IMG/VR virus record: IMGVR_UViG_3300044846_005229
Span: 62,001-126,000 of that record
Direction: 5' to 3' (one strand)
Length of the DNA: 64,000 bases
Source: a virus
Shown: positions 34,147 to 42,476 of the stretch, in pieces
Layout of the letters: every line of letters starts with the position of its first letter
Position numbering within the stretch: position 1 is the stretch's first letter
Notes under the pieces: generated by a model
Seen by the model: only the letters and a program-made list of their open reading frames with translations
What the model was told of the DNA's origin: nothing
Databases searched by the model: none
Position numbers and translations under genes: made by a program

Positions 34147-36201
34147 TCAAGAGATTGAAGGGAGTTTAATTTCAGTTAAGTTCGCAATTTTAGCCCCTTT
34201 CGCACCAGGTTTCCCTAGCTTTATGGAAAGGTCAATTTTTGCTGGTTTTTTCTTTGTCGATACCCACTCGATGGTAAATGGTTTCTCCCCAAAATACATA
34301 AAGACGGCCCCTTCCGGCAACCATTGTTTGCCTGTACTTGTGGTTCTACACAGGGTTTCACCATCCATGGCCATAGCCCTTAGTTGACCATCAACCATGA
34401 ATACAGCCAGGTATTTGCGTCCCGAGACGTATGCTTCCGGTTTTGCAAGCACCACAGGTGAATACCCTGTGGAAATTACACCCTTATAGGAAGCAGGCAC
34501 CTTCTTTAGCATTCCGTCCTCGCACACTAGGATTAGCTTGTCGGTAGACCCCATGGCCAGGCAACCCTTGGGACCCTTAGATTGCTCGACGGTACCTTTC
34601 TTCATGTCGATTTTCAGGAAGCGCGGTTTTGCTATCAGGGTAGTGGCTGAGGTGGCAGATTCCCCATTGTCTACTCTAGGGCGAGTTACCGTAGAAACCG
34701 GAACATCAATTAAAGGGCTCCTGCGGGGAACCCCATATTGCTTGTTAATCCTAGCGAGTTCCTCCAACATGTATGTCTTTCGAGCACTGACATTATCGGC
34801 TTCGTCCCCCACCAAAGACCCGAGCCTTTCAATGTCAGCCAGTAGTTCATTCTTTTCGCATACCATCGAATCAAAGTCTAGGCCTGTTAATTGCCGCAAC
34901 CTCATTTCTAAAATGGCATCAGCTTGTTGTTCGGTGAATTTAAGCGGCGGTGACATTAGGGATTGCTTGGCTTCAGATTTGTCATTTGCGGCACGAATGC
35001 GTTTAATGACTAGGTCCATCCGGTCAATCGCCTTTAGGAGGCCATCAACGATGTGTAATCTTTTGTTTTTTGCCTCCAGTTCATGTTCAAATTTAACATC
35101 AAGCCGACCCAACCTCCATTGGACCCATCGTTGGATAATTTGGACCGGTGATAACTCAACGGGCTTAAACCCATCGATAACCAAGGTTTTAGCCGAGTAT
35201 TTGCAATCAAGGTCCGTATATGTGTATAGCAACTGCTTTACCAAATTAATATCAGCACCAGGTTTGAGGACCACCACCAGCCTATCCCCACTAATATCAC
35301 TTTCATCTGTGATCTCGGCTATCCCCTCAATACGTCCTTTTTCTAACTCACTCTTGATCTGCTCACCAAGTTTCTCTGGATTGGTGCCAGGTGGCAAACA
35401 AGTGAAAGTCAAGGTGGATCGATCCCTTGATTTTCCGCCCCTTTTCTGAATACCGGACTCAACACGGGCCATACAGCGTATGCCCCCGATTCCAGTACGG
35501 GTATAAGCATCTAGTTGCTCGTCTTGGACGATTTGGGTGCCAGTTGGGAAATCGGGAATTAGAGATAGGCTGGCTTTTTTTATATTATCAAGGTGGGCCT
35601 TTTCGGTAGGGGCATCCTTGCAAATTAACTTAATGGCTTCTACGATAGAACGTAAGCTGTGGGGAGCCAAACGGGTAGCAAAACCCACGGCAATTCCTGA
35701 GTCACCGTTTAGCAAAACGGTTGGCAAAGAAGTATTAAACCTGATGGCCTCCCGCTTACTGCCATCATAGTTTGATTTAGTTTCCCACACTTCCCGGTCT
35801 TGTAAAAGAAGTTCCACTGCGGAAATTCGTAGTCTATTTTCTAGGTACCTTTCTGCTGAGGGGGAGTCAACTGTGCTTCCAATATTTCCATGACAATCAA
35901 TCCAAGGGACATTATTGTTCCAGGGGGTAGCCATGTTAATCAGGGCCCCGTATGCAGAGCCATGGGGATGGTAATAGGCACTAGTTAGGCCCGTAGTTCG
36001 GGCACACTTTACATACGGTTTATTCGGAAGCAATCCCTCTTCAATCATCGTCTGAAGGATGCGTCTTTGAACTGCCTTTAACCCATCGTAAATGTCCGGT
36101 ATCGATCTCCCGATAAGCACGGCCATACTGTAGCTCAAATAGTCTTCCTTGAGCTGATCGACGAGATTGACTTCTGTGATTTTTGGCCTAGTTTTAGTCA
36201 T
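34147..36201 (-). CDS. Type II DNA topoisomerase A subunit (GyrA/ParC-like)
   Basis: 684 residues. Signatures: SYSMAVLIGRSIPDIYDGLK then AVQRRIL at the N-terminus, YYHPHGSAYGALINMA, and SAERYLENRLR carrying the catalytic Tyr near residue 120. The tower/coiled-coil region has ILEMRLRQLTGLD. The C-terminal 170 residues form a beta-pinwheel-like region (KPRFLKIDMKKGTVEQ, KLILVCEDGMLKKV). It cuts and rejoins DNA to relieve torsion in replication. It is shorter than GyrA (about 875) and close to ParC (about 750). No B subunit is in the window. Confidence 0.88.
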   Translation of the reverse strand: MTKTRPKITEVNLVDQLKEDYLSYSMAVLIGRSIPDIYDGLKAVQRRILQTMIEEGLLPNKPYVKCARTTGLTSAYYHPHGSAYGALINMATPWNNNVPWIDCHGNIGSTVDSPSAERYLENRLRISAVELLLQDREVWETKSNYDGSKREAIRFNTSLPTVLLNGDSGIAVGFATRLAPHSLRSIVEAIKLICKDAPTEKAHLDNIKKASLSLIPDFPTGTQIVQDEQLDAYTRTGIGGIRCMARVESGIQKRGGKSRDRSTLTFTCLPPGTNPEKLGEQIKSELEKGRIEGIAEITDESDISGDRLVVVLKPGADINLVKQLLYTYTDLDCKYSAKTLVIDGFKPVELSPVQIIQRWVQWRLGRLDVKFEHELEAKNKRLHIVDGLLKAIDRMDLVIKRIRAANDKSEAKQSLMSPPLKFTEQQADAILEMRLRQLTGLDFDSMVCEKNELLADIERLGSLVGDEADNVSARKTYMLEELARINKQYGVPRRSPLIDVPVSTVTRPRVDNGESATSATTLIAKPRFLKIDMKKGTVEQSKGPKGCLAMGSTDKLILVCEDGMLKKVPASYKGVISTGYSPVVLAKPEAYVSGRKYLAVFMVDGQLRAMAMDGETLCRTTSTGKQWLPEGAVFMYFGEKPFTIEWVSTKKKPAKIDLSIKLGKPGAKGAKIANLTEIKLPSIS

Positions 36202-36982
36202 TAGTAATTTCTTCCCTTAGCGAGGGATCAATGCCCCTAGCAGTTTGATATAGAGTGAGGGGACCAGGTGTTGATATTTTCCCAGTCACTAAGCAGCGTA
36301 CACGCCTAGAATTAATTTTTTTAGCCATTTCAGAAAAATGCAGGGGATTCTTGGCCAATGTCACACGCGCTGATCGCCTAGCATGATTGCTAAAAAACTC
36401 AGGGTCTTTGCTTAGTTTAGTTTGATTAGCTTTTTCACATGCTTGTTTCCTCTTTTCTGGAGTCATGGCCTTTTTCATCGCCAAATACCTACTTTCTTTT
36501 TCTTCAGGGGATAACTTGGCCATCGCCGCTCGACCCCCTGCTTGTTTCTGCTCCTGGGTTTGACTAAGTGCCCCCTTTCTAGAAAACTCTGCTTTTTCTT
36601 CAGGGGATAACTTGGCCATCGCCGCTCGACCCCCTGCTTGTTTATGCTCCCGGGTTTCTTCTCTGGGGAGACCGTTCCATCTAATTATTGCGGGAATGGC
36701 TTTTACCTTCATCCACTTTCGCCAAAGAGATAAAATCTCCCCCTCAAGGTAAGATTTCTCCCAACCCCAAATACAAGGGTGGTTACACTCCTCTGACTGC
36801 AAAACACCTTGAATAGCGTGGTGCTCTTTGAGCAGAAGAACGGTATTACTTCCCCCTAGGCATTTTGGGACGGGGTAATGACATGACTCCCAATCCCCAT
36901 GGCAAGAATTACCAGGTTCCAGCCGATTGTCAAAATAGTAGTCTTCGCACCACCTTACAAATTGCTCCTGAGTCGGCATCAT
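36194..36982 (-). CDS. Free-standing HNH homing endonuclease-like protein
   Basis: Start chosen at MMPTQEQFVRWCEDYY (ATG 36982) just below the ATPase stop. CHYPVPKCLGGSNTV, then LLKEHHAIQG, form an HNH motif of the same type as the two capsid-intron enzymes. Residues about 105-165 contain a repeated block (KQAGGRAAMAKLSPEEK twice), also visible as a 44-nt direct DNA repeat near 36505 and 36599. The C-terminus is rich in basic NUMOD-like segments. It overlaps the topoisomerase start by 8 nt. No intron is seen in the topoisomerase gene, so it is probably a mobile endonuclease between genes. Confidence 0.75.
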   Translation of the reverse strand: MMPTQEQFVRWCEDYYFDNRLEPGNSCHGDWESCHYPVPKCLGGSNTVLLLKEHHAIQGVLQSEECNHPCIWGWEKSYLEGEILSLWRKWMKVKAIPAIIRWNGLPREETREHKQAGGRAAMAKLSPEEKAEFSRKGALSQTQEQKQAGGRAAMAKLSPEEKESRYLAMKKAMTPEKRKQACEKANQTKLSKDPEFFSNHARRSARVTLAKNPLHFSEMAKKINSRRVRCLVTGKISTPGPLTLYQTARGIDPSLREEITND

Positions 36983-36989
36983 TTTAGCA

Positions 36990-37553
36990 TTAGTCAAGGT
37001 AAAAATCCAGATAGTCAAGGATTGTTTCCTTGGCTTCCGATGCTTTTACCCGAACAGGAGTAAAACTTTTGCCGTACTCAGTTGAAAACGAATTAAGATA
37101 CTCCTCAAGGTGCCCATCCAAACGTAAAGCGTCTTCTTCAGATTCATATCTGCCTTGGGGATCATATGTGAAATCTCTACTTAATAGGAAATTCAAATGC
37201 ACCACACCGTCATTAGTAGAGTGGTTTACAAACCCCTTGGCCGCCTCATCGACGTAACTGGATATCACACCGTGGTAATAGGTGGCATAAAACCCGGCAA
37301 GCAATACCGGGGAGTCAGTGACGATGTACCTCACGGTGCCATACAGGAAGGACTCATAATGGGATTGTTTACCTAGTAGGTACAATTGGTCGTACTTCCC
37401 GATTTTCCTCTTTGTGTAAGCCCAGTGTTTGACATATTCGCGGACAAGTTCTGCGCTTTCGCCTTGTTTCTTGAGTTCACTGTAGATGCCGGGCGCAGCA
37501 GTGGATTTACCAGTTCCGGGTCCACCAAATAGATTAATTACGGTAGTTTGCAT
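36990..37553 (-). CDS. P-loop ATPase/kinase-like protein (NadR/AAA type)
   Basis: 187 residues. Walker A FGGPGTGKST at residues about 9-18; IVTDSPVLLAGFYA (Walker B-like) near 97. The layout SELKKQGESAELVREYVKHWAYTKR resembles phage NadR-like/AAA_28 kinases, which bind ATP and a small ligand such as a nucleotide. It has its own promoter upstream. The substrate is unknown; nucleoside or nicotinamide nucleotide kinase is plausible. Confidence 0.7.
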   Translation of the reverse strand: MQTTVINLFGGPGTGKSTAAPGIYSELKKQGESAELVREYVKHWAYTKRKIGKYDQLYLLGKQSHYESFLYGTVRYIVTDSPVLLAGFYATYYHGVISSYVDEAAKGFVNHSTNDGVVHLNFLLSRDFTYDPQGRYESEEDALRLDGHLEEYLNSFSTEYGKSFTPVRVKASEAKETILDYLDFYLD

Positions 37554-37579
37554 TTTGAGTTAGAATGTCAATCAGGGGT

Positions 37580-37607
37580 ATTGTATTAGCCGGAAGTCAA
37601 AAGTCAA
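37580..37607 (-). promoter_or_regulatory. Sigma70-like promoter upstream of the P-loop ATPase gene
   Basis: Minus strand TTGACT, 16 nt, TACAAT. A second overlapping TTGACT copy lies 7 nt closer. The leader to the ATG at 37553 is about 20 nt. Confidence 0.6.
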
Positions 37608-37620
37608 TGGGGGTCGGAGG

Positions 37621-37818
37621 TTATGAATGCTTCAGGTAAACATCCTGCAGGCAATCGGGACATTTCCAGCTTACTATTTTATTATCTTCCAGGCATCCAA
37701 GTAAGCGCGAATGGAAAGCTCCCGGTTCGCACGTATCAGGTAAAAGCATTTCGCTTGCTATGAGATTTGTGCAACAATGGGGGCATTGCTTGCAGTGTAG
37801 AATGGTGGGATATGGCAT
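37621..37818 (-). CDS. Small zinc-ribbon-like protein (65 aa)
   Basis: 65 residues with CKQCPHC near residue 9 and CPDC near residue 54, flanked by C28 and C39. Two CxxC pairs separated by about 40 residues suggest one zinc site. Small zinc ribbons of this type are common in phage accessory regions, where they bind nucleic acid or protein. No further call possible. Confidence 0.6.
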   Translation of the reverse strand: MPYPTILHCKQCPHCCTNLIASEMLLPDTCEPGAFHSRLLGCLEDNKIVSWKCPDCLQDVYLKHS

Positions 37819-37890
37819 TAGGGTTATTAGTGTAGAATAGTGGGGACTAGTATGGGGCTAGTATGGGCTATTTAGACCAACCCCTCAGCA

Positions 37891-38526
37891 TCAAACATCG
37901 ATGTCAACGTATTCTAATTCACCTAGGCTAATAATCTCGACGCCGTTGTAAATTTTACGCGAAGATAGATGCCAATGGCCATGGATCCAAAGGTCCGGCT
38001 TATGGATTTCAAGCATATTATCGAAGCAACTGCGAGTTACCGAAGGAATATCATACTTGTGTATTCCTTTTTCATGGCAAATACGGATTATGACCGAATC
38101 CGGGCACTCATGGGTGACGACGATTTTCGGTTTTATCAACTCATAAGCATCCATTATATTGGACAATTCACCATAGGACAATTCCTCATCGTGCCACCAA
38201 TCGTAGTTTTCGGTCCGCCGGTCCCTGTCAATGGAAAAAGCCCCGCCAACACAAAAGATATCGTCGCGGCCAAAGGCAGACCCACCGTCTTTGATCCAGA
38301 AGGGGTGTCTCTTGCAAGCTCCGGGACTATCGTGGTTTCCACGAATGAAGAAGTGCTCCCCCTTGGCCATGTGGTCGTAGGGCGGGTTGCTGTAGGGTTT
38401 GTTGGTACGGGGGTTGATGAATCCGACTCCAAAATCCCCAACTTGCAAGGAACGGTCGCACCCTTTAATGATGTCCTGAAATTTACTCCATTTCGCGTGG
38501 ACATCTCCAATGAATCTAATTTGCAT
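37891..38526 (-). CDS. Calcineurin-like metallophosphoesterase
   Basis: 211 residues. All usual motifs are visible: GDVH (residue 7), QVGDFG (32), RGNHD (60), THEC (138) and HGHWH (183). These ligate two metal ions and hydrolyse phosphoesters. The size fits small phage phosphatases acting on proteins, nucleotides or 2'-3' cyclic ends. The overlap with the 38516-38737 gene suggests co-expression. Substrate unknown. Confidence 0.88.
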   Translation of the reverse strand: MQIRFIGDVHAKWSKFQDIIKGCDRSLQVGDFGVGFINPRTNKPYSNPPYDHMAKGEHFFIRGNHDSPGACKRHPFWIKDGGSAFGRDDIFCVGGAFSIDRDRRTENYDWWHDEELSYGELSNIMDAYELIKPKIVVTHECPDSVIIRICHEKGIHKYDIPSVTRSCFDNMLEIHKPDLWIHGHWHLSSRKIYNGVEIISLGELEYVDIDV

Positions 38527-38737
38527 TTTGTTTTTTGGCGACTTTGTTTAATTGCCTCACGATAGACTCAGCTTGTGCGGGGCTGTCTACTTCAAGGAGA
38601 ACAATGGAGATACCCGCAAATAGGGACATGGCAATCTTCGGTCCATGGGCTATGTAGGTTGCTGTGTCAACTTTTAGGGTATTCCGTAGAATGAAGCTAA
38701 TTAGGGGGATTTGTGGAATTACCATTTTCTCCATCAC
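38516..38737 (-). CDS. Small hypothetical protein (about 70 aa)
   Basis: Starts MMEKMVIPQIPLISFILRN; the ATG overlaps the DUF1517-like stop (ATGA). It contains a hydrophobic middle (KIAMSLFAGISIVLLEV) and a charged C-terminal helix (AESIVRQLNKVAKKQNAN). It may be a beta-alpha protein rather than a membrane protein. No family recognised. Confidence 0.55.
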   Translation of the reverse strand: MMEKMVIPQIPLISFILRNTLKVDTATYIAHGPKIAMSLFAGISIVLLEVDSPAQAESIVRQLNKVAKKQNAN

Positions 38738-39804
38738 AAAATATTCAAATCGGGATACAAACTCAAAAGCTCCTCCTTCGAAAGAACATCATACTCATCT
38801 TCCGGTTGCCAGATAATCTCAAGGGCGACTAGGTCATCAGGTGTAATAGATCCTAGGGCCACCAGATTTGACTTTAGGCACTCATGTGAGTCAGATGGCC
38901 TTAGGTTAAGATCCCCGTTCGTAACTACCATGACATTCACAAGGATGTATTCGTTGTCTTGGGTTTTTTCGTGAGCCTTTTCCTTACTCTTTGAGAGACG
39001 ACCGTCAACGTTCGTCAAAGTTTCTTCCGACGCTCGGGAACGCTCTTCCATGGAGAACTGGTTAAAGAGATCTTCCGCATTGTCAATGGACTCCCTGTTC
39101 TTATCACTCCAAGCGTAGATTACCTTATCAGGGTGCCGGAGAAGGGCAAGGGTCGTTTCTTGCAGGATCTTGGCAAGACCGTACGAACTGTCGGTATCTC
39201 CTTGTTCGGCCATCCGAATTAGGTCAGATTGAATATCTTTGGCTGAAGCGAGAAGGGCTACCCGTTGACGCACTACTGTGAGTTTCTTGAATTTTTCTTT
39301 TTGGGTGCTTAACCACGGGCTTACAAAATCTTCCCAACCCCCAAGCAAGAGAATGACCGCAATAATTACCACACCCATTGAAGCAAGCAGAGTCAAAAGA
39401 ACCACAGGATTGACAGGTTGTTGGCTAACTGTGGTCACCCGCGAAGGCAAGGAGTATGGGGTAACCGGTGCAACATTTGGGGTCAAGTCAGGCATGACGA
39501 TGATGTTAGTGCTTGAATGACTTGGGGGGTTGTAAGAAGGTCTAGGGGCAGGCAAGGGAGTGTATGTTCTCGGTGCTGAGTAACTATGGCTGGGACTACG
39601 ACGGCTGTAGCTCGGGGTGCTAGGACGACTATAGCTCGGCCTACTATAGCTCGGGGAGCTTGAGCGGCTGCGAAAGCTACTACCGCCGATACGACCGGCA
39701 GATGCAGCAAAAGCGGGTGATGCTGTTAGTAGCATCGCAACCGTGAGCGTCAGAATTACTGTCTTGAGTGATTTGGTATTCATGGGTTTAGTAAAAATTT
39801 TCAT
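38734..39804 (-). CDS. DUF1517-like secreted/membrane protein of cyanobacterial type
   Basis: 356 residues. A signal peptide ends ...LTASPAFAASAGRIGG near residue 33. An Arg/Ser/Pro/Tyr-rich linker (SRPSYSRPSTPSYSRRS) covers about 40-110. One membrane segment lies near 132-155 (VVLLTLLASMGVVIIAVILLL). The C-terminal domain (about 170-330) includes IQSDLIRMAEQGDTDSSYGLAKILQETTLALLR and NEYILVNVMVVTN, the DUF1517 layout known from cyanobacteria and plastids. It was most likely acquired from the host. Membrane location is visible; function in the host family is unknown. Confidence 0.8.
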   Translation of the reverse strand: MKIFTKPMNTKSLKTVILTLTVAMLLTASPAFAASAGRIGGSSFRSRSSSPSYSRPSYSRPSTPSYSRRSPSHSYSAPRTYTPLPAPRPSYNPPSHSSTNIIVMPDLTPNVAPVTPYSLPSRVTTVSQQPVNPVVLLTLLASMGVVIIAVILLLGGWEDFVSPWLSTQKEKFKKLTVVRQRVALLASAKDIQSDLIRMAEQGDTDSSYGLAKILQETTLALLRHPDKVIYAWSDKNRESIDNAEDLFNQFSMEERSRASEETLTNVDGRLSKSKEKAHEKTQDNEYILVNVMVVTNGDLNLRPSDSHECLKSNLVALGSITPDDLVALEIIWQPEDEYDVLSKEELLSLYPDLNIL

Positions 39805-40072
39805 CTCCGATTAAATTAGCGAGTTCCTGTATAGTCATTTTACGGATGTCTTCGTACATGATCGTATCGGCTTCGGCTCTCTCTACTCCCATTTTATAGC
39901 CGAAGTCGTAACCCTCCTGGTACCCTAATCGATGTTTCGGGCCATCTTCCTTATTATGTTTTCTAATAGTACGGAGAGTATCAATGAGGTATTCCACCGT
40001 AACTGGGCCAGCTCCATTTTCAGCATAGATTTCTTTATTGAAATCCTCAAGCAGTTGTTCGTCGTGTGTCAT
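39788..40072 (-). CDS. Small hypothetical protein (94 aa)
   Basis: The ATG at 40072 is chosen because AGAAGGAATTCA gives a ribosome binding site; a TTG further upstream lies in the promoter. The product is charged, with LEDFNKEIYAENGAGPVTVEYLIDTLRTIRKHN and an acidic C-terminus. It overlaps the DUF1517-like gene start by 17 nt. No family recognised. Confidence 0.6.
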   Translation of the reverse strand: MTHDEQLLEDFNKEIYAENGAGPVTVEYLIDTLRTIRKHNKEDGPKHRLGYQEGYDFGYKMGVERAEADTIMYEDIRKMTIQELANLIGDENFY

Positions 40073-40107
40073 TGAATTCCTTCTGTAGATTTTAAGTTCA
40101 TAAGCCA

Positions 40108-40136
40108 ATGATAGCAGCTCTGCAACGCAGAAACAA
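40108..40136 (-). promoter_or_regulatory. Promoter with internal inverted repeat upstream of the 39788-40072 gene
   Basis: Minus strand TTGTTT, 17 nt, TATCAT. The spacer holds TCTGC-GTT-GCAGA. The -35 and adjacent repeat (TTGTTTCTGC...GCAGA) match the promoter at 56987-57015. Confidence 0.55.
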
Positions 40137-40195
40137 GGGTGGAAGCCGAAGGCTTCCGTTCGGTTAACCGTCCTTGGGTTTAATCAATCACAGCC

Positions 40196-40732
40196 TTAAT
40201 CACTACCACAATCAAAGCCGCCAAAGTCGTGGCCACCGCAATCATGGCCCCCGTAGTCGTGGCTGCTTCCATAGTCATGGCTGCTATGGCTGTGGCCGGA
40301 GTCATGACAACTATGGTCGTGGTTAGAGCCGATATCAGAATGACTAAGGGGGTTAGAGTTAAGATCGTAACCTGCGGCTAATGCTGAGTCCAGGTCATAT
40401 AGGAAGGTGTAGCTATCTTCGTCCCCCGTGTTGGGAATATTTATACGATTGTTTCTCGGTGTTTGTGACTTTTTGGCGGTCTTGGTTCCCCGATTGTTTT
40501 CATGGTGCTTATTGACCAGAATAGCAGTAGCTTCACCATAAGAGTTTTTAATGCGACTAAGGAGTATGGGATCTATAGGACCTTTGAAACCTTGATACAG
40601 GGCTGAGGGTTCAGGTTTCTCGGCAGTATCCTCTTTGCGTTTGACTTTGGGGGCTTTTTGAGTTAAGCTCATGCTTGCGGTTAATGCCGTAGTGATTAGG
40701 AGAATGGCTATGACTGGTAAAAGAAAGGTCAT
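40196..40732 (-). CDS. Membrane-anchored protein with His/Ser/Asp/Gly-rich tail
   Basis: 178 residues. An N-terminal hydrophobic segment (FLLPVIAILLITTALTASMSL) serves as membrane anchor or signal. A basic linker and a conserved-looking middle (GDEDSYTFLYDLDSALAAGYD) follow. The last 50 residues are tandem HD/SHD/GGHD units (HDSGHSHSSHDYGSSHDYGG, HDCGGHDFGG) with two Cys, likely to bind metal ions. The neighbouring gene is also membrane-linked. Function unknown. Confidence 0.65.
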   Translation of the reverse strand: MTFLLPVIAILLITTALTASMSLTQKAPKVKRKEDTAEKPEPSALYQGFKGPIDPILLSRIKNSYGEATAILVNKHHENNRGTKTAKKSQTPRNNRINIPNTGDEDSYTFLYDLDSALAAGYDLNSNPLSHSDIGSNHDHSCHDSGHSHSSHDYGSSHDYGGHDCGGHDFGGFDCGSD

Positions 40733-40795
40733 TTGTGGGTTGGTTGTAGAGGGTGATGTGGGCCGGGTATCGCCTGCGGCGCCCGTCCCTGGTCG

Positions 40796-40811
40796 GGGGC
40801 TACGCCCCCTC
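40796..40811 (-). terminator. GC hairpin downstream of the 40882-41610 gene
   Basis: GGGGGC-TACG-type loop-GCCCCC stem in the 149-nt gap between genes. No T run follows, so an intrinsic terminator is only possible. Confidence 0.35.
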
Positions 40812-40881
40812 CCGAAATTTTAGGGGGCTGTCATTAGATGGCCACCCATGCCAACAACCGATCAACAACATCTTGCAGTTC

Positions 40882-41610
40882 TTAACCATTGGTTAACCCC
40901 TTGGCGTCGTCATACAAAGCAATGCCCCACCTTAGCGCCCAGCAGCACCGTAGGAATGAGAAGGTATACTCCGCGCAGTCGTATTCATAAAAGTCCTGGA
41001 ATGGGTATGATCTGCTGGTAACTCCGCATCGCGGAGTGTGACTACCTTCCACGGCAAACATATAGGCAGCCTGTTGAGCGGCATACTCACTATCATCAGC
41101 ATGACATAAAATTTCCTCTTCGACCCGTTCCCAGGTATCTGCTATTAGTTTTTCTTTTATGGATTCCTCCAAGCTATCGTTATGCCACCGTTGGTACTCG
41201 GCCCAGTTGTCAAAATCGGTTTTGATATTTTCCTTAAAGATTCTGGGACTAAATTTAGAAACGCCCGTCCGCTTATCGACAGATTGGATCTTTTCTGCCC
41301 AGTAGCTGTAGCTGATTTGGTATCTATCGTGGCTACCACGAAAGAACTCAAACATATCTGTCAAGCGACTAAACACATACGTGCCCATATCCCCGGTGTA
41401 ACACAGGCTGCCTGGCCATGTGATGATGTCGAAATACTGGTTGTTAGTGTCAGGGCACTTAAAGCGTAGGTGGCGATGAATGCCTTCGTCTTTGATTATG
41501 ATTAGTTGATGGTTGGCAACTTGCTTCTTAAATAGCTCAAGTTCCACCTTGTGGTCTTCAGGTAGTTGGGGCATTTTGATGGGGGGTATTGTTGGCTGAG
41601 GAGTTGCCAA
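40882..41610 (-). CDS. Hypothetical protein (242 aa)
   Basis: 242 residues, soluble, aromatic and acidic. LFKKQVANHQLIIIKDEGIHRHLRFKCPDTNNQYFDIITWPGSLCYTGDMGTYVFSR resembles a common phage accessory family I know only by sequence type. The end has a Cys-containing helix (FSFLRCCWALRWGI). Function is not known. It lies 41 nt after the next upstream gene and is probably in its operon. Confidence 0.6.
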   Translation of the reverse strand: MATPQPTIPPIKMPQLPEDHKVELELFKKQVANHQLIIIKDEGIHRHLRFKCPDTNNQYFDIITWPGSLCYTGDMGTYVFSRLTDMFEFFRGSHDRYQISYSYWAEKIQSVDKRTGVSKFSPRIFKENIKTDFDNWAEYQRWHNDSLEESIKEKLIADTWERVEEEILCHADDSEYAAQQAAYMFAVEGSHTPRCGVTSRSYPFQDFYEYDCAEYTFSFLRCCWALRWGIALYDDAKGLTNG

Positions 41611-41651
41611 TGGTGTAGCGTGGTGTAGGATGGTATGGCAATTTACGGGTA

Positions 41652-42377
41652 CTAATCAGGAACCACCAGATCCCAACTCTCAGGATAAAACCGTGGCTCG
41701 TGCCAATCTTTGATTATTCCATCGGGGCCAATGTTCAGAATGATGTAATCCCCATATCCCTCATCCCCATGGCAAAGATAGGGGTCGGGGACGTAATAGT
41801 CCCTACACTTAAATAATCTGCGGGATGCACTACGCAACCAACACTCCCCTTCGTCGCAAACTTTGTAATACACCCGTGCAGTCATCCCTTCAGGCCAATC
41901 CATGACTTTACCATCGCTGAGCCGGATCGTAGGGACCCATAAGTCTCCATTACGGAAAGGCATCAAAGTACCATCAATGTCCCTGTCGCCATTAACATGG
42001 GCATCTTCCCAATACCTGACTTTGGCGGAAACTTCCAGGAATTCGGGCTTTTCGGGTACTTGTTGCTCGGGCACCAGCTGTTCCCTTTTTGTAATCCCCG
42101 CAACTAAAACGTGGGGCCAGATCCTCTCGGGGTTATTATCAATGGCAATGTCCCCATGGTAGGGCAACCGCATCGTTTCCATCTGTGGTTCACCTAGGGG
42201 GATCACCTCAATGGTGTAACCTTCGCCGTCGTTTGTAAATGAGTTGAATTTTGTTGCTTCTCCGGAATATAATGCTTCGGCCAAACAGTCGAGTAATGCA
42301 GTCAGAGACTGGCGGTCACCGACGATATAAGCAGAATCATGCCAAGCGTCTTGGCCGTAAATGTGTAGGGTGTCCAT
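41652..42377 (-). CDS. Hypothetical protein (241 aa)
   Basis: 241 residues. The N-terminus (YIVGDRQSLTALLDCLAEAL) is alpha/beta; the centre carries VSAKVRYWEDAHVNGDRDIDG and a Cys-containing loop CDEGECWLRSASRRLFKCRDYYVPDPYLCHGDEGYGD. Four Cys may bind metal. A strong promoter lies upstream. No family recognised. Confidence 0.6.
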   Translation of the reverse strand: MDTLHIYGQDAWHDSAYIVGDRQSLTALLDCLAEALYSGEATKFNSFTNDGEGYTIEVIPLGEPQMETMRLPYHGDIAIDNNPERIWPHVLVAGITKREQLVPEQQVPEKPEFLEVSAKVRYWEDAHVNGDRDIDGTLMPFRNGDLWVPTIRLSDGKVMDWPEGMTARVYYKVCDEGECWLRSASRRLFKCRDYYVPDPYLCHGDEGYGDYIILNIGPDGIIKDWHEPRFYPESWDLVVPD

Positions 42378-42447
42378 GCTTGTGGGGTGTTTATGGTGGG
42401 ATTAGCTGATTAGAATTGACATTATTCCGGTTGCAGTTACCGAAAGT

Positions 42448-42476
42448 ATTATAGGGAAAGATCTAGCCAAAGTCAA
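42448..42476 (-). promoter_or_regulatory. Strong sigma70-like promoter upstream of the 41652-42377 gene
   Basis: Minus strand TTGACT, 17 nt, TATAAT, with a leader of about 65 nt. The -35 lies inside the end of the preceding gene. Confidence 0.75.

Noticed and set aside
34147-36201. Group I intron in the topoisomerase gene, suggested by the adjacent HNH gene
   Set aside because: The topoisomerase frame is continuous and no P/Q/R/S elements are seen there.
40142-40158. Hairpin GGAAGCC-GAA-GGCTTCC as terminator
   Set aside because: No T run on either strand; it may be an operator or chance palindrome.
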